Assembly: GCF_014646335.1 (NCBI RefSeq)
Contig: NZ_BMNG01000023.1
Location: forward strand, 40,966-104,965
DNA: 64,000 bases
Direction: 5' to 3'
Source: Streptomyces lasiicapitis
Lineage (GTDB): Bacteria > Actinomycetota > Actinomycetes > Streptomycetales > Streptomycetaceae
A model generated the notes under the pieces. That model saw nothing but the letters and a program-made list of their open reading frames with translations. It did no database searches and was not told where the DNA came from. This document shows, one piece after another, positions 41,066-48,507 of the stretch. Within the stretch, counting starts at the first letter, position 1. Each line of letters starts with the position of its first letter. Made by a program: the position numbers and the translations under genes.

Positions 41066-42145
41066 CTAGGCGGCTGTGCCGCTGGGCGACAACTCCTCTC
41101 CGGAGTCTGAGACGCGGGCCACCACGGGCTCCGGCTTCGCGGGCGTCGCCGACTGCGCGATGAACGCGCCGACGAGCACGATCGCGCCCCCGGCGAGCTG
41201 CGGCGGCGACAGGCGCTCACCGAGCATGACCCAGGCGAGCACGGTCGCTATGACCGCCTCCAGGCAGGCCACGACGCCCGCGACCTGCGGCGAGAGCCGC
41301 CGCACCGACACCACACCGGTGACGTACGCGACGACGGTCGCCACCAGCACGATCCAGCCGAGCAGCGCCCAGGCGGGCACCGCCGAGCCGTTCATGTCGG
41401 CACTGGAGGCGAGGATCTGCCAGTCCATGCCCCAGGGGCGCGCGATCACCGTGAGCACGAGCGTGCCGACGAGCAGTCCGTACGCGATCACGCCGAGCGG
41501 GTCCGGCGCGTCGTCGCCCGCGTCGCTGCCCTGGTCGGACAGCACGAAGTAGCCGACCTGGCAGCAGGCGGCGCCGAGCGCGAGCAGCAGGCCGACGGCG
41601 TCGAAGCTCAGCCCGGACCACACCTCGACGACGCAGGCGAGCCCGCCCACGGCGAGGACCACACCGAACGCGGCGGCCCTGGTGACGGGCTTGCGCTGCA
41701 CGAACCGCACCCAGCCGAGGACCAGCGCGGGCGCGAGATATTCGATGAGCAGGGCGACGCCCACGGGGATGCGGGAGATCGAGGCGAAGTAACAGGCCTG
41801 TACGCCGGCGACGGCGAGGAGGCCGAAGCCCGCGAGCAGCGCGGGCCTGCGCCGCACCAGCGCGCGGTGGCGCCAGGCGACCGGCAGCATCACCAGGGCC
41901 GCGCCCGCCACCCGCAGCCACACCACGTGCAGCGGGTCGAGGCCCGCCTCGATCAGCGGCTTGGCCGCGACCCCGGAGCCGCCGAACGCGAACGCCGAGA
42001 GCAGCGCGAGACCCAGGCCGAACCCACGGCCGCGCTCCGCGCGCTCCGGCAGGCCGGCCTGCGATTTCCCCTGAGACGACTCCTGAGACCCAAGCACCGG
42101 CACATGATGACAGCCGAAGTCATGACCGTCACCCTTGATGACCAC
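41066..42145 (-). CDS. EamA/DMT-family transporter
   Basis: Up to 359 aa. A polar N-terminal 40 residues precede ten hydrophobic segments (FGLGLALLSAFAFGGSGVAAKP; AVGLLLALGAACCQVGYFVLS). ACLEAVIATVLAWVMLGERLS is the conserved late motif (EamA proteins of the RhaT/YdcZ-like exporter group). Starts are unclear: GTG at 42145, 42100 or 42094; CATCAT lies 6 bases before the last, favouring it if leaderless. Likely a small-metabolite exporter. Third EamA gene in 6 kb. Confidence 0.85.
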   Translation of the reverse strand: MVIKGDGHDFGCHHVPVLGSQESSQGKSQAGLPERAERGRGFGLGLALLSAFAFGGSGVAAKPLIEAGLDPLHVVWLRVAGAALVMLPVAWRHRALVRRRPALLAGFGLLAVAGVQACYFASISRIPVGVALLIEYLAPALVLGWVRFVQRKPVTRAAAFGVVLAVGGLACVVEVWSGLSFDAVGLLLALGAACCQVGYFVLSDQGSDAGDDAPDPLGVIAYGLLVGTLVLTVIARPWGMDWQILASSADMNGSAVPAWALLGWIVLVATVVAYVTGVVSVRRLSPQVAGVVACLEAVIATVLAWVMLGERLSPPQLAGGAIVLVGAFIAQSATPAKPEPVVARVSDSGEELSPSGTAA

Positions 42146-42233
42146 TGTCTCAACGTGCGGACGCAGTCAGAGAGGTGAGCGGCCAAGGACCAGCGCCGTC
42201 AACGAGCAGACGCCGACAGCGGGCCGACGCGGG

Positions 42234-42824
42234 TCACCGGGCCGACGTCCAGCCCGACTCACACCCGGTCTCACGCCCACCCTCGATCCGCAGCAACAGC
42301 TCCCCCACGTCCACGCCCGCGCTGCGCAGCACCTCCACGGCCCGGCACTCCGGGTCGGCGGCCAGCGCGGCGAGCAGGTCGACGCCGTCGGCCTGCGGCT
42401 CGCCGCGCAGGACGGCGCGGTCGAGCGCGGCCTCCATCGCTCCGGCGGCCGCGGGAGAGAGAACCGTTTCCTTGGCCGCTGCCACCAGCGGCACGGCTCC
42501 AGAGTCCTCGACCGTGCCCTGCCACTGCAGCCCGTATCCGATGCTGCGCTGGACGAGATAGCCGAGCAGCCGGGCGACCTGCGGCCCGCCGTCGAAGACG
42601 GCCCGCACCTGCGGCTCGTACTCGAGCAGCGAGTGCAGCAGATGCGCCGTGTCGACCTGCCGGTCCCCGTCGCGGCCGGCGCGCCGGCGCGCGCCGGACA
42701 TCACCGAGGCCAGCGCGGCGCTCAGGCCTGCCTCGATGTCTGCTGGGGTCGGGCCGGGTTCGGCGCCCTGGGGGATACGGCTTTGCACAACCCCCACCCC
42801 ATCAACCTCTGGGGGCATCGTCAT
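42234..42824 (-). CDS. Clp N-terminal domain protein
   Basis: About 196 aa. TPADIEAGLSAALASVMSGARRRAGRD, QVDTAHLLHSLLEYEPQVRAVFDG and the second half-repeat PQADGVDLLAALAADPECRAVEVLRSAGVDVGELL form the two Clp_N helical repeats found at the front of ClpA/ClpC. No AAA+ ATPase follows, so it may act as a stand-alone adaptor or regulator of Clp proteolysis. The start is uncertain (ATG 42824 or 42818, or a GTG slightly inside with AGAGG before it). Confidence 0.78.
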   Translation of the reverse strand: MTMPPEVDGVGVVQSRIPQGAEPGPTPADIEAGLSAALASVMSGARRRAGRDGDRQVDTAHLLHSLLEYEPQVRAVFDGGPQVARLLGYLVQRSIGYGLQWQGTVEDSGAVPLVAAAKETVLSPAAAGAMEAALDRAVLRGEPQADGVDLLAALAADPECRAVEVLRSAGVDVGELLLRIEGGRETGCESGWTSAR

Positions 42825-42985
42825 CGGCGGCGGGAAGCATTTCCGCGTCCGACACAGGTTGGGCATGCGTGAGCGGGTTGTCCTCCTTACGGATGACATC
42901 TCGCCGTTCTTCCAGGTGGGGCGCGCGCCGTCTTGCTTCGCGCCGGGTGCGCAACCGCTCCGCACCGGCGCTCGTCTGCGCTGGC

Positions 42986-43174
42986 ATGGAGCGCAGGTGC
43001 TGGATGGTCGCCCTGCCGGCCATCGACGGCAGACAGTACGTGTACCGCGTGTACGCCCCCGCGGACGCACTGCTGGCCGACCTGTTCTGGGAAGCCTGGC
43101 ACTGCCACGACGAGGGGCCGTTCCCGCGGGCCCTGGACCTCTTCGACGCGGCCGTCATACAGCGCGTGGGCTGA
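42986..43174 (+). CDS. 62-aa protein of unknown function
   Basis: 62 aa, beginning ERRCWMVALPAIDGRQYVYRVY and ending ALDLFDAAVIQRVG. Third codon positions are almost all G or C, supporting coding, whereas the frame upstream of 42986 loses this. Aromatic residues are unusually frequent (YVYRVY, LFWEAWH). No signal, membrane segment or known motif. No ribosome binding site is obvious, so the start may lie slightly further upstream. It is opposite to and between the Clp-N and methyltransferase genes. Confidence 0.6.
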   Translation: MERRCWMVALPAIDGRQYVYRVYAPADALLADLFWEAWHCHDEGPFPRALDLFDAAVIQRVG

Positions 43175-43247
43175 GGCGGGACGCGACGACGGCCCATCGC
43201 GGGCCGTGCACCCACCACGTACGCCCCACGGCGCGTACCGAACCCGC

Positions 43248-44030
43248 CTACGCCCCGCGCCGCGCCCCCACCACCACGGTCGCGTACAGCTCCTCGTCCG
43301 TCACGACCCGCGGCACGAGCCCCGCGGCCGTCACAGCCGCGACCGCCGCGGGCACCTGACGCTCGCTCGTCTCGAAAAGCAGCCGTCCCCCCGGCGCGAG
43401 CCACCGCGGCGCGTCCGCGGTCACCCGCCGCAGCACGTCGAGCCCGTCCGACCCCCCGTCGAGCGCCACCCGCGCCTCGTGCTCGCGGGCCTCGGCGGGC
43501 AGCAGCGCGACCTCGTCCGACGGAACGTACGGAACGTTCGCGAGGAGCACGTCGACGCGGCCCAGAAGTCCCTCGGGCAGGGCCGCGTACAGATCGCCTT
43601 CGTAGGCATGACCCTCCGCGGCGCGGACATTGCGGCGCGCGCAGGCCACCGCCGCCGGGTCGATGTCGGCCGCGTGCAGCTCGACCCGGCCGAGCGAGGC
43701 GGCGAGGGCGGCGCCAAGGGCGCCCGACCCGCAGCACAGGTCGACGACCACGGCGCCGGGTCCGGCGAGCGAGGCGGCCTCGCGGACCAGGAACTCGGTG
43801 CGGCGGCGCGGCACGAACACACCCGGGTCCACGGCGATCCGCAGCCCTCCGAACTCCGCCCACCCGACGACGTGTTCCAGCGGCAGCCCGCTCGCGCGCC
43901 GCACCACCATGGCGTCCAGCTCGTCCGTTCCCGTCGCCGCGGCGAGCAGCAGGTCCGCCTCCTCCTCGGCGAACACACAGCCCGCCGCACGCAGCCGTTC
44001 CACGACGGCGGAGTGCACTGGCAGGGGCAT
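43248..44030 (-). CDS. PrmC/HemK-like methyltransferase paralog
   Basis: 260 aa. An N-terminal helical part and EHVVGWAEFGGLRIAVDPGVFVPRRRTE match the PrmC family (protein glutamine-N5 methyltransferase of release factors). Motif I is VVDLCCGSGALGAALA. The catalytic NPPY is replaced by NVPY (LLANVPYVPSDEV), which marks a separate actinobacterial subfamily rather than the true PrmC. No prfA neighbour is present. The substrate may be another protein; activity is unproven. Confidence 0.83.
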   Translation of the reverse strand: MPLPVHSAVVERLRAAGCVFAEEEADLLLAAATGTDELDAMVVRRASGLPLEHVVGWAEFGGLRIAVDPGVFVPRRRTEFLVREAASLAGPGAVVVDLCCGSGALGAALAASLGRVELHAADIDPAAVACARRNVRAAEGHAYEGDLYAALPEGLLGRVDVLLANVPYVPSDEVALLPAEAREHEARVALDGGSDGLDVLRRVTADAPRWLAPGGRLLFETSERQVPAAVAAVTAAGLVPRVVTDEELYATVVVGARRGA

Positions 44031-44185
44031 CGAGGGCCTTTCTGAGCTCCGGACAAAGAAGCCAACCCTACCCGCCCGGCCAGATCTGACGGTCCATCAG
44101 TATTGAATGTTCCCGGGCCCGGGGATACGTTCCGCGACACCGTGGCTGCGCCCGCCGCAGCACCCGACGAGAAGGGGTGGTCGCA

Positions 44186-44614
44186 TTGGCCGAAGTCAGC
44201 GCGGAGGCACGCATCGAGGCACCGGCGGAGAAGGTGTGGGCGCAACTCACGGACTTCTCCTCCTACGCGCAGTGGAGCTCCACCCACACCAGCTTCCCTA
44301 AGGGCGGCCCCGCGACGCTCGAAGTGGGCGGCACCTTCACGGAGAACATGAAGCTGATGGGCTTCCCGGCCGAGGTCGCCTGGACGATCGTGGAGCTGGA
44401 GACCGCCCGCACGTTCGCGATCAAGGGCAAGGGCCCGATGGGCGTCGACGTCAGCACCCGCTACACGCTCGAACCCGACGGCGGGGCGACGACGATCCGC
44501 ACGAACGGCGAGTTCACCGGCGCCGCGGTGTCGCTCATGGCGGGCAAGCTCAAGGACTCGGCGACGGCGGCCATGAACGAGTCGCTGCGCAAGCTGGGGG
44601 CGCTGGTGACCTGA
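44186..44614 (+). CDS. SRPBCC-fold protein (polyketide cyclase/CoxG-like)
   Basis: 142 aa from the TTG at 44186, favoured because AAGGGG lies 8 bases upstream; a GTG at 44177 has no spacing for a binding site. EVSAEARIEAPAEKVWAQLTDFSSYAQWS is the START/Bet v1-like opening and SLMAGKLKDSATAAMNESLRKLGALV the long closing helix. It binds a hydrophobic ligand; the role is unknown. Stands alone. Confidence 0.82.
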   Translation: MAEVSAEARIEAPAEKVWAQLTDFSSYAQWSSTHTSFPKGGPATLEVGGTFTENMKLMGFPAEVAWTIVELETARTFAIKGKGPMGVDVSTRYTLEPDGGATTIRTNGEFTGAAVSLMAGKLKDSATAAMNESLRKLGALVT

Positions 44615-44716
44615 GTTTCGTACGCGACAAAGCGGCCCCGCATACGCCAGCAAGGCGCCCCGCGCATCTCACGCGGGGCGCCTCACCGGCGGCGCGGGCG
44701 GCGGGCCCGCACCACC

Positions 44717-45346
44717 TCAGTCCTCATCGGCGAGGATCAGGTACAGCTTCTTGCGGGCGTCGTTGATGACCGTGAGCGCCTTCTCGCGCTGCTCCTTGGA
44801 GCCGGTCTTCCAGACCTGGCCGAACGCCTCCATCAGGCCGAAGCCGGCCTGCCGGATCTCGGTCAGCGCCTCCCAGTCGACCCCGCGCCCGGCCTCTTCC
44901 CAGGGCGCGTCCGGACCCTCCTCCGCCGCCTCGCGGCCGGACTCGGTGAGCGAGAAGAGCTTCTTGCCGCCCTCGCTCTCGCTGGTGATCAGCCCCTCGT
45001 CCTCCAGGAGCTGGAGGGTCGGGTAGACCGAGCCGGGGCTGGGCTTCCACGCCCCGCCGCTGCGCTCGGCGATCTCCTGGATCATCTCGTAGCCGTGCAT
45101 CGGCCGGTCCTTCAGGAGGGCCAGGATCGATGCGCGTACGTCACCGCGCCGCGCCCTGCCCCGGGGACCGCCCCGGCCACCGCGACCGCCGCCCCAAGGA
45201 CCGCCGCCGCCGAAGCCGGGCCCGAAGGGTCCGAACGCCGCGCGCCGCCCCTCGAAACCGCCCCGCTCCTCGCGACCGGGCCCGTACGGGCCGCGCCCGC
45301 GTCCGTGACCGTGCCTGTGCTCGTGTTCAAAACCGTGGGAACGCAT
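44717..45346 (-). CDS. PadR-family transcriptional regulator
   Basis: 209 aa. The first 70 residues are Gly/His/Arg-rich and disordered (HEHRHGHGRGRG and similar), an extension common in actinobacterial PadR proteins of this type. The winged helix follows: DVRASILALLKDRPMHGYEMIQEIAERSGGAWKPSPGSVYPTL, then the PadR dimerisation helix. The ATG at 45346 has AAAGGG 9 bases upstream; an ATG 9 bases earlier has none. A CGATATATCG palindrome lies 86 bases upstream. Confidence 0.9.
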   Translation of the reverse strand: MRSHGFEHEHRHGHGRGRGPYGPGREERGGFEGRRAAFGPFGPGFGGGGPWGGGRGGRGGPRGRARRGDVRASILALLKDRPMHGYEMIQEIAERSGGAWKPSPGSVYPTLQLLEDEGLITSESEGGKKLFSLTESGREAAEEGPDAPWEEAGRGVDWEALTEIRQAGFGLMEAFGQVWKTGSKEQREKALTVINDARKKLYLILADED

Positions 45347-45431
45347 GTCAATCATCCCTTTCGTCGTTTCCCGTGCTCCTCGTTCCGCCGAGGATCGCCC
45401 GCGACATCATTGATCAGTCGCGATGCGTCAA

Positions 45432-45441
45432 CGATATATCG
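45432..45441. promoter_or_regulatory. Probable PadR operator
   Basis: CGATATATCG is a perfect 10-base palindrome in an AT-rich patch unlike its surroundings, with a partial second half-site (GACGCATCG on the minus strand). PadR-type sites of this wording are typical of Streptomyces; autoregulation is likely. Confidence 0.55.
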
Positions 45442-45574
45442 GCACTGTTCGGATGGCAACCCCACGGCCGGAAACGTCGCCATGGCCGCCGCCCGGTACG
45501 GCAGCGCGCCCTGGCACGAGGCCAGGGCGCGCAGGGGATTTCCGGAGTGGTTCCGGAGTGGTTCCGGAGTGGCG

Positions 45575-46363
45575 TCAGTTCGCGAGGTGGAAGCCGGCGC
45601 CGACTCCGCCGTTGGCGTTCATCTCGTCGATGATGCTCAGGATCGACGAACCGTGCTGGGCGCCCCACGCGTTGCCGACCAGGGTCTGGCCGTGCACGAC
45701 GGGGGAACCGGAGTCACCGCCGTTGGTCCAGATGAGGTGGGTGAACCAGATCCCGTTGGTGCCCAGTCTGATACCGCAGGTGAGGCCGGTCCGGTGACCC
45801 TGCTTGCACATCCGGGTCCCGGTGGCGGGCGGCGCCCCGATCGACGTGATGGTCACCGAACCGACGGTGCTGGTGGGGGCGACCCGACTCTCGTCCAGCT
45901 TGATCACCGCGTAGTCCAGACCCTTGGGCCCGGTGTTGAGCAGGTTGTTGGGCGTACTGACGTACGTGACCTTGCCGATGGAACCCGTCTCCAGGTCGGG
46001 GCGGCTGGCGTTGAGGTCGGCCGGGGCGGCGGCCGTGCCCGCCGGTGAGATGTCCCGGTAGACCTCCTCGCCGACCAACTTGTTGCCCTGCTCGTCGATG
46101 AAGCAGTGGGCGTTGGTGAGGCCGACCAGGTTGCCCGCCGCGTCGCGGCCGACCGCGGTGAGAGTGCAGACGTTGTAGCTCGTGGGCTCCTCGGGCGTCG
46201 GCTTCAGCCGGAAGATGATCCCTGTGCCGCCGCCGATCGGCGTGAGCGACTGCTCGCTCTTGGCGGGGGCCGGCGCCGGGGCGGCGCCTGCGGACGGGGC
46301 CGCGGTGAGGGTCATGCCCGCGAGGAGGACAACCAAGCCGAGAGCGCGTAACGGACGTATCAT
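45575..46363 (-). CDS. Secreted trypsin-like serine protease (S1)
   Basis: 262 aa from the ATG at 46363. The signal peptide is RPLRALGLVVLLAGMTLTAAPSAGA. The triad is visible: His in GLTNAHCF, Asp in GLDYAVIKL, Ser in NGGDSGSPVV. Cys pairs (CTLTA/HCF and MCK/LTCG) give the usual disulfides. There is no long propeptide of the alpha-lytic type, so it resembles the short actinobacterial chymotrypsin-like group. Exported to the medium; substrate specificity is unknown. Confidence 0.88.
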   Translation of the reverse strand: MIRPLRALGLVVLLAGMTLTAAPSAGAAPAPAPAKSEQSLTPIGGGTGIIFRLKPTPEEPTSYNVCTLTAVGRDAAGNLVGLTNAHCFIDEQGNKLVGEEVYRDISPAGTAAAPADLNASRPDLETGSIGKVTYVSTPNNLLNTGPKGLDYAVIKLDESRVAPTSTVGSVTITSIGAPPATGTRMCKQGHRTGLTCGIRLGTNGIWFTHLIWTNGGDSGSPVVHGQTLVGNAWGAQHGSSILSIIDEMNANGGVGAGFHLAN

Positions 46364-46642
46364 GCCATCACTTTCCTTATGGGACCGGGCAGTTGACCGA
46401 AGCCCAGGGCTGCGGCTCGGGTCAACCACCACGCCGATCAGAACCACCTTCTTGTATCACTCACGGATGCCAGAAACACAGACCGCACACCGGTCGGCCC
46501 CGGCAGGCAGGCCACCGGGGCGCGAGGGCTTGCGTACAGCCACTGATGCGGCGGGGCAGACCATGGCCAAAATCAGCCTGTTGCTCATCGAGAAAGTCCA
46601 GTCACGCGGAATTGGCCTTGGCGAGATGACCCAGTGGCTACC

Positions 46643-46648
46643 TACCGT
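46643..46648 (+). promoter_or_regulatory. -10 box of a leaderless promoter
   Basis: TACCGT ends 6 bases before the ATG at 46655, with no ribosome binding site. Confidence 0.55.
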
Positions 46649-46654
46649 CGCCCC

Positions 46655-47482
46655 ATGACCACCCACCCGCGCACACGCCTCCGCATCGTCGACGCCTTCG
46701 CCGAGCGCCCCTTCACCGGTAACCCGGCCGGTGTCGTACTCCTCGACGCCTTCCCGGACGACACCTGGCTCCAGCACGTGGCCACGGAGGTGAATCACGC
46801 CGAGACCGCCTTCGCGCACCCGCTGCCCGAAGGCGGCGCCGCGGACTGGGCGCTGCGCTGGTTCACGCCCGCCACCGAGGTCGATCTGTGCGGCCACGCC
46901 ACGCTGGCCACCGCGCACGTCCTGCACACCACCGGCGCGGCCACCGGCCCGGTGCGCTTCGCCACCCGCGCGGGCGTGCTCGTCGCCACGGCCCACGACA
47001 ACGGCGACCTCACGCTCGACTTCCCGACCGCCCCGCTCACCCCGGCCGAGCTCCCGGCCGCGGCGGTCGAGGCCCTCGGCGCCCAGCCGCTCGCCGCCTA
47101 CGACACGGGCCCGCACCTGGGCGACCTGCTGGTCGAGCTGCCCGACGAGAAGACGGTGCGCGCGCTCACCCCGGACCACCGGGCACTCGCCCAGTACTCC
47201 GAGCGCGGCGTGATCGCGACCGCGCCCGCCGAAGACCCCGCCCGGGGCTACGACTTCGTCTCGCGCGGCTTCTTCCCGCGCGTCGGCATCGACGAGGACC
47301 CGGTGACGGGCAGCGCGCACACCGCGCTCGCCCCGTTCTGGAGCGGGCGCCTCGGCCGCACCGAACTGACAGGACTGCAGGCCTCGGCGCGCTCGGGCCT
47401 CGTACGTACGGATCTCCGCGGCGACCGCACGCTGCTGACCGGCCGCGCCGTCACGGTCATCGAGGGCGACCTGCTGGCGTAA
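46655..47482 (+). CDS. PhzF-family isomerase/epimerase
   Basis: 275 aa. RIVDAFAERPFTGNPAGVVLL is the family opening; NHAETAF holds the catalytic Glu, FTPATEVDLCGHATLATAHVL follows, and GIDEDPVTGSAHTALAPFW closes the second half of the two-domain diaminopimelate-epimerase-like fold. PhzF itself isomerises a phenazine precursor, but no phenazine genes are nearby; most homologs have unknown substrates. The leaderless ATG at 46655 fixes the start. Confidence 0.9.
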   Translation: MTTHPRTRLRIVDAFAERPFTGNPAGVVLLDAFPDDTWLQHVATEVNHAETAFAHPLPEGGAADWALRWFTPATEVDLCGHATLATAHVLHTTGAATGPVRFATRAGVLVATAHDNGDLTLDFPTAPLTPAELPAAAVEALGAQPLAAYDTGPHLGDLLVELPDEKTVRALTPDHRALAQYSERGVIATAPAEDPARGYDFVSRGFFPRVGIDEDPVTGSAHTALAPFWSGRLGRTELTGLQASARSGLVRTDLRGDRTLLTGRAVTVIEGDLLA

Positions 47483-47524
47483 ATCCAGGTGGCGCGCCCT
47501 GTCGGCGTGGCGCCCGGTCGGGCG

Positions 47525-48325
47525 TCACGCCGTAGGCAGCCACCCCACCTTCCCCGCGAGCAGCGCGTAACCCACGAACGCCCCGATGTCCAAGAGGGAG
47601 TGGGCGACCACGAGCGGCCCGACCCGCCCCCACCGCCGGTACAGAAGCACGAACACCACGCCCATCGCCATGTTGCCGACGAACCCGCCGATGCCCTGAT
47701 ACAGGTGGTACGACCCGCGCAGCACCGAACTCCCGACGAGCCCCGCCATCGGCGACCACCCCAACTGGTCCAGCCTGCGCAGCAGATAGCCGACGACGAT
47801 CACCTCCTCGAGGACGGAGTTCTGCAGCGCGGAGAGCACCAGGACCGGGTACTTCCACCACACGTCGGGCAGGTCCTCCGGCACCACCGTGAGGTTGAAG
47901 CCGAGCCCGCGCGCCGCCAGGTAGAAGGCGATGCCGGTCGAACCGATGACCGCGGCGATCGCCGTGCCCCGGCCCAGGTCCGGCCACGGCCGGCTCCGGT
48001 CGAAGCCGATGGCCCGCAGCCCCGAGCCCTCGCGCAGCAGGAAGTGCGCGACCAGCGCCACCGGCACCAGGGCGGTCGTGATGCCGAACAGCTGCCACGC
48101 GAGATCGAGCCATGGACGCCCCGGCGCGGCGGACGAGTTGAGGGTCGCCGCCTGATCCTTCAGACCGCCCGGCCTGGTGACCGAGCCGATGAAGCTGATC
48201 AGCGCGGACACTCCGCTCGCGCCCAGCGAGAGCGCCAGGACGAGCACCGTCTCGTCCCGCAGGAACCGTCGCGAGAGCCCCGCCTCAGGAAAAGAACCGG
48301 CCATTGGCCCCGGCTCCGCTTGCAC
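47525..48325 (-). CDS. CPBP-family intramembrane protease
   Basis: 266 aa, about seven hydrophobic segments. The Abi/CPBP motif 1 is NSVLEEVIVVGYLLRRL (Glu-Glu and Arg); motif 2 is VLRGSYHLYQGIGGFVGNMAMG (His); VAHSLLDIGAF supplies the last His. These residues form a glutamate-type or metal protease site in the membrane (Rce1 relatives). The target is unknown. The GTG start has GGAGG 5 bases upstream. Divergent from the VWA protein gene. Confidence 0.9.
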   Translation of the reverse strand: MQAEPGPMAGSFPEAGLSRRFLRDETVLVLALSLGASGVSALISFIGSVTRPGGLKDQAATLNSSAAPGRPWLDLAWQLFGITTALVPVALVAHFLLREGSGLRAIGFDRSRPWPDLGRGTAIAAVIGSTGIAFYLAARGLGFNLTVVPEDLPDVWWKYPVLVLSALQNSVLEEVIVVGYLLRRLDQLGWSPMAGLVGSSVLRGSYHLYQGIGGFVGNMAMGVVFVLLYRRWGRVGPLVVAHSLLDIGAFVGYALLAGKVGWLPTA

Positions 48326-48507
48326 TCCTGCCTCCAGTTGAGTAATCCCGCCTCATCCCCGTCCCCGTGCCGCTAGGGTCTCGAAAGAACTTACGAACCA
48401 CGTGCGCGACAGGCCGAGGGGGACGGACGCCGACCGTGGCGTGCCGCCCCCCTTGTCCGTGTTCATCCTTGTTCGTTCCTTGTTCACACGGGGAGGGCAG
48501 CACCGCC

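Noticed and set aside
46563..46658. Short frame MAKISLLLIEKVQSRG overlapping the PhzF start
   Set aside because: It is in the wrong frame, overlaps the -10 box of the leaderless PhzF gene and has no binding site.
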